Below, piece by piece: positions 1 through 8,471 of a stretch of 64,000 bases of DNA. The notes below the pieces were generated by a model. It worked only from the letters and a program-made list of their open reading frames with translations, was not told where the DNA came from and ran no database searches. The translations under genes were made by a program, and so were the position numbers. This stretch comes from Thiorhodovibrio litoralis. Lineage in GTDB: Bacteria > Pseudomonadota > Gammaproteobacteria > Chromatiales > Chromatiaceae. The number at the start of each line of letters is the position of its first letter. Positions within the stretch are counted from its first letter, which is position 1. Where the stretch lies: NCBI RefSeq assembly GCF_033954455.1, contig NZ_CP121473.1, forward strand, positions 4,140,501 through 4,204,500, read 5' to 3'.

Positions 1-344
1 CGGCACAAACCGCTGCCGGGGCGTTGGGCCGCTTCGCAGATCGCCTCGGCATCGGCGGCGTCGTTTTTGTTGGTCTTCACAAAGGGCTTCACATGCTGCG
101 GCGCGATTAGCACCACCTCATGGCCAAAACCTTGGAAGGTGCGTGCCCAGTGATGCGCGCTGCCGCAGGCTTCCATGGCGACATGACACGGCGGCTGCTG
201 GGCAATAAAGGCACTCAAGGCATGGCGCGCGAGCTTGCGGCTGAAGACCACCTCGCCTTGGGCATCAACGCCGAAAACGTGGACGCTATTCTTGGCCAAA
301 TCGATCCCGATGGTGGCGACGGGTTGTTTGCTAAACTTCTTCAT
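1..344 (-). CDS. IS110-family transposase, N-terminal part (cut by window edge)
   Basis: Reading leftward from the ATG at 344, the frame is open to the window edge (about 114 residues). The protein starts MKKFSKQPVATIGIDLAKN, the DEDD-type RuvC-like start of IS110 transposases, with the first catalytic Asp in GIDLAKN. It continues with the family features MEACGSAHHWAR and a KTNKNDAADAEAICEA stretch carrying further acidic residues. IS110 enzymes insert circular intermediates without normal terminal inverted repeats, so no element end can be set here. The C-terminal half with the Ser-containing domain lies outside the window, so whether the gene is intact is unknown. Confidence 0.85.
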   Translation of the reverse strand, partial: MKKFSKQPVATIGIDLAKNSVHVFGVDAQGEVVFSRKLARHALSAFIAQQPPCHVAMEACGSAHHWARTFQGFGHEVVLIAPQHVKPFVKTNKNDAADAEAICEAAQRPGSGLC

Positions 345-566
345 GGGTCTGCTCCCTTCTTGATAGACGATAGGTGGGTTTGTTTTCCATCGCCTATTTT
401 GCCCGCTTCGGGCTCGTTGTAGGAGCGGGGCGGACCATCCCATTAGGGTCAATTTAATTCCAATTAAGTCAATGAAAATCTAGCTTGCCAAGGTACAAGG
501 TACTTTCGCCTTTTTGAGCGGGATCGGCTTAAAAGAAAAACCGGGGACGCACTGAATAAACAAAGA

Positions 567-857
567 TCAACCAGGATTTGTCCAGTCCTCTCGCCCATGA
601 CGCACGCGCAGGATGAAAATGTCATACTTGCGAATCCTGTAGATTACGATATGTGATCCAGCAGGATGAATGCGGCACGCAGGACTCAACTCTGACCGCT
701 CTGGCGCGGCAAGAGGGTTTTCTGCTAAAAATTCGCATGCCTGATGCAGCCGTTGGTGATAGCGCCTGGCTTGGTCGAGACCGAATTCGGTCGCGCCTGC
801 GATGTAAATCTGGAGCAAGTCTTCTTCGGCCGCTTCACTGAGGACGTAAGGCTTCAC
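567..857 (-). CDS. RelE/ParE-family toxin
   Basis: 96 residues with the fold pattern of ParE/RelE toxins: an N-terminal SEAAEEDLLQIY helix, a central ENPLAAPERSEL segment, and a C-terminal IVIYRI...ILRVRHGREDW strand pair. Members of the family poison DNA gyrase (ParE) or cut ribosome-bound mRNA (RelE). The sequence alone does not decide between them, though the ParD-like partner favours ParE. The GTG start overlaps the antitoxin stop (GTGA, 4 bp), so the two genes are translationally coupled with the antitoxin first. Confidence 0.85.
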   Translation of the reverse strand: MKPYVLSEAAEEDLLQIYIAGATEFGLDQARRYHQRLHQACEFLAENPLAAPERSELSPACRIHPAGSHIVIYRIRKYDIFILRVRHGREDWTNPG

Positions 858-1102
858 TGTGGCGCAGCTAGCCTCGCAAGCGCTTCGGCCTCAATATCCT
901 GCATGGAACGCCGTCCTTCTCTGCGCGCGCCTGCTTCATCGATCAACGCTTGCACCCGTGCAATTTTTGCGGTGCGCTCCTGATCGCGCCGAATTAACTC
1001 GCGCACATACTCGCTACCGTCGCTGTATTGACCGGAGCGGGAGCATTCATCGATCCAAGCGATCATCGTATCCGGTAAAGATAGATTCATTGTTGCCAAC
1101 AT
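854..1102 (-). CDS. ParD-like ribbon-helix-helix antitoxin
   Basis: 82 residues. The start MNLSLPDTMIAWIDE is the RHH strand-helix used for DNA binding by ParD/CopG antitoxins. SDGSEYVRELIRRDQER follows, and a charged C-terminal tail would wrap the toxin. Start choice: the ATG at 1102 (MLATMNLS) has a GAGG a few bases upstream; the ATG at 1090 (MNLS) is the alternative. It is expected to repress its own operon together with the downstream toxin. Confidence 0.82.
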   Translation of the reverse strand: MLATMNLSLPDTMIAWIDECSRSGQYSDGSEYVRELIRRDQERTAKIARVQALIDEAGARREGRRSMQDIEAEALARLAAPQ

Positions 1103-1565
1103 GTCACCTCTATCAGTCGATCCGGATTGTCATTCTTTCCGCCGCTGTTGTGGGGATTGAGAAGCATGAAGTTAAACAAGGATTTCAATGCACTGTCAAG
1201 GTGCGTGGGCAAAAATCCAGACAGCTCGTCGTAACTAGCCGCCACCAGATTGTGGCGCTGGAAGCGCCGCGGCGCAAAAATAATTATGCCTGGATCGTTT
1301 TGTTTTCTATCCAGTAAAAGCAATTCGACCCCTGGTTGCTGGCTGGCCAACGACATTCTCTGGCACGCCTAGCCGGCGTTGATCGCCGAGGCGGCAGCGG
1401 TGCTGGTGAATCTGCGTACCCTGTCGTGGTTGGGTAGGTCGGTGCCAAGCACCGGATGAGGAGACACCGGAGGCGGTCGCCGCGCTTGAGAGGGCTGGAT
1501 TTTGGTCAACGTACAGACCCCACCTCTTTGCTCAAAGCACTGACGTCAAACTCTGTCCTATACTC

Positions 1566-2087
1566 ATGCCATCCTTTGGTCATGGCATCACGGCGCTGAC
1601 GCTCACGCCACTGGAGCTGATCGACCATCTCGCGGCACTCATCCCCCCGCCCAGGCGCCACCGCCATCGCTACCATGGCGTGCTCGCGCCAAACGCGCCG
1701 CTGCGTGCGGCAGCCGTCGTCTTGGGGCGTGACCTGACCGACGACCCGAGCGCCTGCGCCGAGCTCGCTGCACCCCGTCGCGCACCGGCCCCGAACGCTC
1801 GCTCCCCGGCGCGCTATCTCTGGGCCATGCTGCTGGCGCGGCTGTTCGAATCCCTACCACTGGTCTGCCCCAACTGCGGCGCGGACATGCGCATCATTGC
1901 CTTCATCACCGAGGCCGTGCCCGTCGAGCAGATCCTCACCCACATCGGTGAGCCACCGCGTCCACCCCCGATCTCGCCCGCCTGCGGACCGCCCGCCTGG
2001 GACGAGGCACCCGAGCCGATGCCGGACTGGGACCTCCTCCAGCAGCTCGAGCCCGACTTCGAGTTCGATCAGCGCGTCGCCTGGTAG
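1566..2087 (+). pseudogene. IS91-like transposase, C-terminal remnant
   Basis: The segment LTPLELIDHLAALIPPPRR, then HRYHGVLAPNAPLR, LWAMLLARLFESLPLVCPNCG and MRIIAFITEAVPVEQILTHIGEP, is the conserved C-terminal half of Y2-type IS91 transposases, including the CPNCG zinc-binding pair. The catalytic N-terminal region with the HUH and double-Tyr motifs is missing. The upstream 170 bases do not restore it, so this is a dead fragment. It marks an old rolling-circle insertion beside the toxin-antitoxin pair. Confidence 0.75.
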
Positions 2088-2589
2088 CCGTCGTCTCTCT
2101 CGCAGGCAACGGTGCAGCCCCTCTCGTCTGCCGGTGGCACGCTGCCTCGCAGATGCACGCGCCAGCACCCCGGAACGCGCGCGCCTGCACCGCCCCGACG
2201 TCCGTCAGCCCCGCAGTTGGACGTTGACCGCGCACCTCACCCCCGCTAACCTCCTTCCTCGGGCCAACCTGGACGCTCAGGGTGGCTTGGATTTCCTATC
2301 CGTCAGCGGTAGATAGCAATAGTGACCGTAATAGCCGTAGGGGAACCGCCCTTCTTGGTCGCCATGCAACGCATCACCGGTGGCATCCAGGTCAAGGCAG
2401 ATCGACGCGGGTGGCTTTGCTTCCGGCGGCCTGCGGCGCTAGAGCGATAGCTGCGCTAGTCCTGCAGCGGCAGCGGCAGCGGACGCGGGCAATCGGTCAC
2501 TGTTGGCGGCTCTTGCGACATCGACATGATGCCAGTCTCACGCGTGCATTAATCAGCCACAGACCCAGCCCCACCTGGAGATCACCTGA
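2088..2589. other. Gene-free stretch after the IS91 remnant
   Basis: About 500 bases in which I find no convincing gene. The first part (to about 2280) probably belongs to the downstream end of the IS91 relic. Short open frames here lack ribosome binding sites and recognisable protein features. Confidence 0.4.
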
Positions 2590-2934
2590 ATGATATTTGG
2601 GCTCAAGCGCCATACTTGCCCGCAGTGTGGCTACCGATTTTCTCTGCGCGAGCGTGCCAGATTCAGCGACGCTCTAGGCCTATCCCGCCGTGCCGCATCC
2701 TGTCCAGGCTGCGGCACGGACCTGATCTGGGCCAAGTGGCCATGGCGCTTGCTCTATCTCGGTGTCCTTGGGCTGACACTAGCCATCATCACGCTCCGCT
2801 TCGCCCTTACAGCCACCGAGTACACCGATGCCATCGTACTCGCCGTAGAGCTACCACTGATCGCCATGATCCTCGGTTCCGCTTATCGGCTCAGGTTGGT
2901 TCCCGCAATGGATCAAGCCAGCGGGCAGGGATAA
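2590..2934 (+). CDS. Small zinc-ribbon membrane protein
   Basis: 114 residues, function unknown. Two Cys pairs (CPQCG at residues 9-13 and CPGCG near 38-42) form a zinc ribbon like those at the start of cxxc_20_cxxc-type membrane proteins. Two hydrophobic segments follow (about residues 51-70 and 79-98), so the ribbon is predicted to face the cytoplasm. It stands alone between the IS91 relic and genes on the other strand. The ATG follows GGAG (GGAGATCACCTGA) at about 9 nt. Confidence 0.6.
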   Translation: MIFGLKRHTCPQCGYRFSLRERARFSDALGLSRRAASCPGCGTDLIWAKWPWRLLYLGVLGLTLAIITLRFALTATEYTDAIVLAVELPLIAMILGSAYRLRLVPAMDQASGQG

Positions 2935-2964
2935 CGAACGCGTACCTCTGCTGGATAGCGGTTC

Positions 2965-3186
2965 CTACTCCGGACTCTCACCCATGGTCTGATAGTACTG
3001 CTTGATGTCTTCGCCGATGGTCGCGGTGATCTGATAGAAGACCTCCTGCGAGATGCGTACCGGCTCATCATCGATCTGATCAGCCTGGGCGCAGGTCTCC
3101 GCGATGAGCCGGTAGAGATAGTTGAGCACGAAGCGCGGCTGACGCAGCTTATCGAGTGCGCCAAGGATCTCTCGATGAGGAATCAC
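2965..3186 (-). CDS. Small hypothetical helical protein
   Basis: 73 residues from a GTG start. The sequence is mostly helical (ALDKLRQPRFVLNYLYRLIAE, then ITATIGEDIKQYYQTM), with no membrane segment, Cys cluster or enzyme motif. It lies 46 bases downstream of the TRIC-channel gene on the same strand and could be co-transcribed with it. Balanced composition and amphipathic helices suggest a real protein. No function can be assigned. Confidence 0.45.
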   Translation of the reverse strand: MIPHREILGALDKLRQPRFVLNYLYRLIAETCAQADQIDDEPVRISQEVFYQITATIGEDIKQYYQTMGESPE

Positions 3187-3232
3187 TGACGCGAACAGCT
3201 GATCGAGCTATCCGTGGCCGGACCGCGCTGTC

Positions 3233-3868
3233 TCAACCGGATTTTGCCTTCGTCATCAACCAATGGGGCACAGTTAAGTCCCAGCGAATCGCAGCCGCGC
3301 GCAGGGCGAAGATGGCGCCGATGCAGCCGATTGCGGCGGCAGATCGATGGTCCGGGACCCAGGTCAGCAGCGCAACGTAGAGAGTGCAGCCAATCAGCAC
3401 TGGTGTTGCATAAAGCTCGCGGGTCATCAAGAGCGTCTGGCGACCCGCCAGCACGTCCCTGAGCAGACCGCCGCCAATGGCCGTGACAATGCCCAGAATA
3501 ACTGGTGCGAGCGGGCGACCGAAGTCCATGGCCAAGGACTTATCGACGGTCTGAATCGCGAACAAGGCGGCGCCGAAGCCGTCGATGTAAAGCATCAGAC
3601 GAAAGATCTCTCGTCGCGTTAAGAGCGACTCAGCGAAGAAAGTGACAAGGCTTGCACCGATGGCGACCCACAGGTAGTTAAGATCGACGGACCAGAAGAC
3701 TGGCACATCGAGGATCAGATCCCTGATGGTGCCGCCACCGACCGCAGTGATAATGCCAAGCACAATGGCGCTGAATAGATCGATGCCCTTGGGTGCGAGG
3801 ACAAGCACCGCCGTGACGGCAAAGGCGGTAATGCCCGCCATGCCTATCCAATAGCTGAAAGACTGCAA
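3233..3868 (-). CDS. TRIC / UPF0126-family channel protein
   Basis: 211 residues, the usual length for bacterial TRIC (trimeric intracellular cation channel) relatives such as YadS/YicG. Two internally repeated halves each carry the family GGG-x-x-RD motif: AVGGGTIRDLILD near residues 42-54 and AIGGGLLRDVLAG near 128-140. About seven hydrophobic segments fill the rest. Bacterial members conduct monovalent cations across the inner membrane. The start MQSFSYWIGMAGITAFAV leads directly into the first membrane helix. Confidence 0.88.
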   Translation of the reverse strand: MQSFSYWIGMAGITAFAVTAVLVLAPKGIDLFSAIVLGIITAVGGGTIRDLILDVPVFWSVDLNYLWVAIGASLVTFFAESLLTRREIFRLMLYIDGFGAALFAIQTVDKSLAMDFGRPLAPVILGIVTAIGGGLLRDVLAGRQTLLMTRELYATPVLIGCTLYVALLTWVPDHRSAAAIGCIGAIFALRAAAIRWDLTVPHWLMTKAKSG

Positions 3869-3970
3869 CTGGAATCCTCACCACATCATCGTTGTTAACC
3901 GCGTCGCTGACGCTTCGGAGAGGCCTCGCGGGGTTCAATCCAAAGACATTTGCCCGAGCAGCGCGTCGGG

Positions 3971-4050
3971 CCACCGTTCAGGCGGGTTCATGGCTGGGGT
4001 AAGGATACCAGCCGAGCAGTGCCTGCAACACGCCATCAGCCTGCTGACTG
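3971..4050. repeat. 80-bp direct repeat, copy 1
   Basis: Nearly identical (about five differences) to 11219-11299. It contains a small inverted repeat (GGCTGG...CCAGCC). On the minus strand both copies can encode the same short tail (LLGWYPYPSHEP), so it may be the end of a lost gene. Copy 1 precedes the intact gadB region; copy 2 directly precedes the gadB pseudogene. Confidence 0.8.
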
Positions 4051-4080
4051 CCCGCCCCGGCGCGCTACCCCACCACCGAG

Positions 4081-4392
4081 CTACAAGCGTGCCTGTTCCG
4101 CCAGGCAGTCGGGCCCGCCCATCTCCAGTTCGCGGCAGGCCAGGGGGCGCCGAGCATAGATCCCGCAGTTCATCTGCGTGCGGTCCAAGGCTGCGCACCA
4201 GCCGTCCTCGAGGCGGCGCATGCGCGTGAAGCCGCCGTCGTCGGACTCGGTGAGATAGTCCGGTATGTCGAAATCGCCGACACTCGGGACTTCAAGCCGG
4301 CAGCAGGCGGCCGGGCAGTTAGCGCACTTGATCCGCGCGGGGTTGGTAGGCTTAGCGGGATCGGCGGGATCGGCGGGGTCGGCAGTCGGCAA
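4081..4392 (-). CDS. YkgJ-like cysteine-cluster protein (zinc/iron chelatase type)
   Basis: About 103 residues. KCANCPAACC followed by WCAALD, NCGIYARRPLACREL and a final C is the CxxxCxxCC-type cluster of the YkgJ/UPF0153 family, thought to bind Fe-S or Zn. The N-terminus is uncertain. The TTG at 4392 is the only in-frame start, but the frame stays open upstream (QFRYQEDAPTIIEEA). A strong AAGGAGG with a nearby ATG lies one frame off at about 4450-4460. A single missing base after that ATG would give a natural start MTQFRYQED, so a recent frameshift or sequencing error at the 5' end is likely. Confidence 0.7.
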   Translation of the reverse strand: MPTADPADPADPAKPTNPARIKCANCPAACCRLEVPSVGDFDIPDYLTESDDGGFTRMRRLEDGWCAALDRTQMNCGIYARRPLACRELEMGGPDCLAEQARL

Positions 4393-4530
4393 GGGTGCTT
4401 CCTCAATGATGGTGGGCGCGTCCTCTTGGTAGCGGAACTGGTCATACTGTACCCTCCTTGAAAGAGCGAGCGCGAATAAACAGTTGGGGTTCCGATTACC
4501 CCTTTTTTCATTGCCGAGGAGTATTCAACG

Positions 4531-5940
4531 ATGCCAAAGCAAAACGACCGGAACCCTATGTACAACCAGACAGAAAACGCCGACGACGAGACTTACGGTT
4601 CAAGCGATCTGGCTATGGGCCTTCCGAAGTCGTCCTTCCCTGATGTCGAGCGCGATCCGCGACGCATTTATGCCGCCGTCCGCGACGAACTGATGCTCGA
4701 TGGGAACTCGCGGCAAAACCTCGCGACCTTCTGCCAGACCTGGGAGGAGCCCGAGATCCATCAGCTGATGGATGCCTGCATCGACAAGAACATGATCGAT
4801 AAGGACGAATATCCGCAGACCGCCGAGATCGAGGCGCGCTGCGTGCAGATGCTCGCCGATCTCTGGCATTCGCCAGCCAGCGACCACGCGGTTGGCTGTT
4901 CCACCACCGGCTCCAGTGAGGCTGCCATGCTGGGTGGGCTGGCGATGAAGCGCCGTTGGGAGGCGCGTCGCCAAGCCGAGGGCAAGCCGACCGACAAGCC
5001 TAATCTGATTACTGGGCCGGTCCAGATCTGCTGGCATAAATTCACCCGCTACTGGGATATCGAGCACCGAGAGATCCCGATGGACAAGGGCCGGCTCCTG
5101 ATGACGCCCGAGGAGGTGCTGAGCCGCTGCAACGAGAACACTATTGGCGTGGTGCCAACCCTGGGCGTAACCTTCACCGGAGAATACGAGCCGGTCAAGC
5201 AGGTCAGCGACGCGCTCGACAAGCTCCAGGCCGATACGGGGCTGGACATTCCGATCCACGTCGACGGCGCCAGCGGCGGCTTCCTCGCCCCGTTCTGCGC
5301 ATCGGAGCTTGAGTGGGACTTCCGTCTGCCGCGGGTGCGCTCGATCAACGCCTCCGGCCACAAGTTCGGCCTCGCCCCACTCGGTGTGGGTTGGGTGCTG
5401 TGGCGCGAAGAGCAGGACCTGCCCGAGAGCATGGTGTTCTGGGTGAACTATCTTGGCGGCAACATGCGCGACATCGCGCTGAACTTTTCGCGTCCCGGCG
5501 GGCAGATCGTGTGCCAGTACTACAACTTCCTCCGCCTCGGGCGCGAGGGCTACAGCAAGGTCCACGGTGCCTGCTATCGCAGTGCCGAGTATCTGGCCGA
5601 TGAGATATCGAAGATGGGGCCGTTCGAGATCGTCTTCGGTGGTGACATGGCGCGCGGCATCCCAGCGGTTTCATGGAAGCTCAAAGAGGGCACCGATCCG
5701 GGCTTCACCCTGTTCGATCTTGCCGACCGGCTGCGCGTGCGCGGCTGGCAGGTGCCAGCCTATACGCTACCGTCAAATTGTCAGGATCAAGCAATCCAAA
5801 GAATCCTGGTCCGCAACGGCGTCAGCCAGGACCTCTGTACACTGCTCATCGAGCACATGAAGGCAGCCCTGGATCATATCGAAGCGCATCCGGTTAAGGA
5901 GTCGCTCACCAGCGAAGATGCATCGGGTTTTCATCATTAA
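4531..5940 (+). CDS. gadB: Glutamate decarboxylase (PLP-dependent)
   Basis: 469 residues, close to the 466 of E. coli GadA/GadB and collinear with them. It converts glutamate to GABA and CO2, consuming a cytoplasmic proton. The PLP lysine is K278 in [10 protein letters not shown], preceded by the cofactor Asp/Ala motif HVDGASGGF and by [15 protein letters not shown]. The C-terminus ends in a His pair (SGFHH), comparable to the pH-dependent closing tail of E. coli GadB. No GadC-type antiporter is adjacent, but a second decayed gadB copy at 11327 lies directly before gltS. The start used has GAGGAG upstream; Met10 is an alternative. Confidence 0.95.
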   Translation: MPKQNDRNPMYNQTENADDETYGSSDLAMGLPKSSFPDVERDPRRIYAAVRDELMLDGNSRQNLATFCQTWEEPEIHQLMDACIDKNMIDKDEYPQTAEIEARCVQMLADLWHSPASDHAVGCSTTGSSEAAMLGGLAMKRRWEARRQAEGKPTDKPNLITGPVQICWHKFTRYWDIEHREIPMDKGRLLMTPEEVLSRCNENTIGVVPTLGVTFTGEYEPVKQVSDALDKLQADTGLDIPIHVDGASGGFLAPFCASELEWDFRLPRVRSINASGHKFGLAPLGVGWVLWREEQDLPESMVFWVNYLGGNMRDIALNFSRPGGQIVCQYYNFLRLGREGYSKVHGACYRSAEYLADEISKMGPFEIVFGGDMARGIPAVSWKLKEGTDPGFTLFDLADRLRVRGWQVPAYTLPSNCQDQAIQRILVRNGVSQDLCTLLIEHMKAALDHIEAHPVKESLTSEDASGFHH

Positions 5941-6138
5941 AGGCGATGAGACCAAGGCCCATCATGCGGAGAATGTTGACGAGAGTCGAGCGCATTTCCA
6001 AGAGGCGCTTGGTGGGGAGGTGCCCCATCTGGTTGTTATCGCCAGCTGGCCGAGGTGATTCAGCACCTGCTGCAAGAGACCGGAGCGCTGTCCGCCGGTT
6101 GAAGTACACACTAAGGGTGAGCAAAAAAAGGACCACCA

Positions 6139-7998
6139 ATGACGCTGTTTCGAGAGATCAAAGCCGCCTACCGTGTTGCCTGGAGCTACGCGGCCCCCTT
6201 CGCGCTGGTTCATCTGGCACTGCGGCTACTTTCGGCCGCCGTGATCCTGCCCACATCCGGCCTGGTGCTGACGGTCGCGTTGGCAATCGATGGCCAGACG
6301 GCGATGACCGACCAGGACATCGCGCGCTTCCTGCTGACCCCGGCCGGATTCGCCGGCGCGCTGGCCATCATCGGCCTATCGATCATTGCCAGCGTGCTCG
6401 ATCTGACCGTTATGACCAGCACCCTGCGGCGCGATGAGCATCGCGCCACTGCGGCGCTGATCTCCGGCTTGTCGCTGGTGCTGACGCGGTTCACTGCACT
6501 GTTCAGCCTGGGCGTCAGGCTGGCGCTGCGGGTGCTGTTGCTCGCCGCGCCCTTCGGCATTGTCGCCGCCGGCATCGCCTGGTTAATGCTCAGCGACTAC
6601 GACATCAATTACTACCTCACCTACAAGCCGCCGACCTTTCTCATAGCGGTCGGCCTGATCGGCGCGCTGGCACTGGTGTTCGCGGCCGTGCTGCTCGCGC
6701 AACTCGCGCACTGGGCGGTGGCGCTGCACTTCCTGCTCTTCCAGCGGGTCGCCCCCAAACGCGCCTTTGCACTCAGCGCAGCCGGGCTGCGTGGTCAGCA
6801 ATGGGGGGTCATCAGCCGGGTGTTGGCGTGGGTTCTGGTCAGGATTCTGCTCGCTACCCTGGGCGCCACCCTCGGCGGCCTGCTCATCGCCGGCACGCAA
6901 GAGCTGTTTGAGCTGCACCTGCGGCTCATCATCGTCTCCACCCTCGTCATACTGGCGGCCTGGTGGCTCGCCGATGCGGTGGTTTCGGCCCTGGCGAACG
7001 GGGCGCTCGCCGTCCTGCTGGACGGGTTCTACCAGCGCGTTGGCGGCGAACCGGCTGTCGCTTCTGAGCCGGATGCCTCCCAGCCACCACAGGGTCGCAT
7101 GGTGCCGCTCCTGCTGTTTTTCGTCATCGCCACCAGCCTGGTGCTGGGCGGGATCGACTTCGCCAGCGATCAGCTCGAGCGCGTCGGCACCGAGCGCAGC
7201 GTCGAGATCATCGCTCACCGCGGTGCCGCCGGGGCACGGCCAGAAAATACCCTCGCCGCAGTCGAAACAGCCCTGGAGCATGAGGCCGACTGGGTCGAGA
7301 TCGACGTCCAGGAAACCGCCGATGGGGAAGTCGTGGTCGCCCACGACAGCGACTTCATGAAACAGGCTGGCGTCAATCTCAAGGTCTGGAACGCCACCCT
7401 GACCGATCTGGCCAAGATCGACATTGGCAGCTGGTTCGACCCAGCCTATGCCGCGGAGCGCCCGCCAACCTTGCGCCAGGTGCTGCTCGCCGCAAAGGAC
7501 CGTGGCCGGGTCCTGATCGAGCTGAAATACTACGGGCATGATGTGCAGCTCGAGCAGCGTGTCGCGCACATTGTCGACGACACCGGGATGAACGACCAGG
7601 TTGCCGCCATGTCGCTCAAGCGCCCAGGTGTCGAGAAAATGCAGGTACTGCGGCCTGACTGGCCGCATGGCATCCTCGCGGCCACCGCCATCGGCAACCT
7701 CCCGGCAGTGCAGTCGGATTTTCTCGCGCTCAACACCGGGCAGATCACATTGGCGCTGATCCGCAAGGCACAGGCGCAGGGTAAGAAAGTCTATGCCTGG
7801 ACAGTAGATGAACCGGTGACCATGGTGCGCCTGATCTCCATGGGCATTGACGGCCTGATCACCAATGAGCCGGCCCTGGCGCGCGCCGTGATGGAAACGC
7901 GCAATGAGCTCTCGACCCTGGAGCGCCTGGTGCTGTGGTTGACCGATCAGTTCGACCTTGATCGGCTCGAGCTCAGTGCCGACGTGCGCGATGCTTAG
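6139..7998 (+). CDS. Membrane-anchored glycerophosphodiester phosphodiesterase
   Basis: 619 residues. The first about 340 form a multi-pass membrane domain of the GDPD-associated type (several hydrophobic segments up to a final one near LLLFFVIATSLVLGG). A C-terminal GDPD TIM barrel follows. Catalytic signatures are HRG (IIAHRGAAGARPEN, near 358-371), the acidic pair in WVEIDVQ, and the second His in VVVAHD; the barrel ends with GIDGLITNEP. It should hydrolyse glycerophosphodiesters to glycerol-3-phosphate and an alcohol at the membrane. The 198 bases upstream contain no gene I can support. It is probably a single-gene unit. Confidence 0.92.
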   Translation: MTLFREIKAAYRVAWSYAAPFALVHLALRLLSAAVILPTSGLVLTVALAIDGQTAMTDQDIARFLLTPAGFAGALAIIGLSIIASVLDLTVMTSTLRRDEHRATAALISGLSLVLTRFTALFSLGVRLALRVLLLAAPFGIVAAGIAWLMLSDYDINYYLTYKPPTFLIAVGLIGALALVFAAVLLAQLAHWAVALHFLLFQRVAPKRAFALSAAGLRGQQWGVISRVLAWVLVRILLATLGATLGGLLIAGTQELFELHLRLIIVSTLVILAAWWLADAVVSALANGALAVLLDGFYQRVGGEPAVASEPDASQPPQGRMVPLLLFFVIATSLVLGGIDFASDQLERVGTERSVEIIAHRGAAGARPENTLAAVETALEHEADWVEIDVQETADGEVVVAHDSDFMKQAGVNLKVWNATLTDLAKIDIGSWFDPAYAAERPPTLRQVLLAAKDRGRVLIELKYYGHDVQLEQRVAHIVDDTGMNDQVAAMSLKRPGVEKMQVLRPDWPHGILAATAIGNLPAVQSDFLALNTGQITLALIRKAQAQGKKVYAWTVDEPVTMVRLISMGIDGLITNEPALARAVMETRNELSTLERLVLWLTDQFDLDRLELSADVRDA

Positions 7999-8033
7999 TA
8001 CGCTCCGGACTGTGGGCTCTGGTGTTTTCCGGA

Positions 8034-8458
8034 CGATGTTGACCCTGTTGCCGACTCTGCCTCAGCAAAGGCGGCGTTTTCGGGGTTGCTGGCCGCTGTT
8101 GAAGCGGGTGAGACCGTGGCCATCACGCGCCGGGGCGGGTGATTGCCCGGCTAGTACCCGACAAGCCGACCATGGCTGCAGAGGCTTTTCGGCCGTTCTG
8201 GGACCACCATGAGGAGATCGATCTGGTGGCGCCGAATGAGCGGCCAGCGGAGCCGATCGGCAACTCGACCGCGCTTGCACTGCTCGAGCGTGGTCTGCCG
8301 CTGCTTGCGATCGACAACTGGACCCAGGGCAACAATCGCATCGTCTTTCCGTACCTGCAGCCGGCAAAGTGGTTGGCGATGATCGAGGCCGTTGTCGGCC
8401 TGATGTTCGTCGCCGTGTTCCTCGCCCGCCTGGTTGGAGTCCGGACCTCAAGCCACTA
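8034..8458 (+). pseudogene. Frameshifted Phd-like antitoxin joined to a membrane-protein tail
   Basis: The first frame reads SASAKAAFSGLLAAVEAGETVAITRRG, the start of a Phd/YefM antitoxin, and then hits a stop. One base missing near 8138 shifts the match to the next frame, which continues VIARLVPDKPTMAAEAFRPFW. After about 8260 the protein turns into an unrelated tail with one membrane helix (PAKWLAMIEAVVGLMFVAVF), resembling the end of a two-helix ion-channel protein. This is a scar from two genes. No toxin partner remains. Confidence 0.6.
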
Positions 8459-8471
8459 GAGGAGGCCGAGG

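Noticed and set aside
1087-1356. 89-codon frame upstream of the ParD-like gene
   Set aside because: No recognisable features and it overlaps the antitoxin start; not enough support to call it a gene.
4600-5565. Long open frame antisense to gadB
   Set aside because: A GC-rich shadow. The plus strand encodes a full, collinear glutamate decarboxylase.
6583-7668. 361-codon frame antisense to the GDPD gene
   Set aside because: Biased His/Gln/Asp/Gly composition and no motif; overlaps a clear enzyme.
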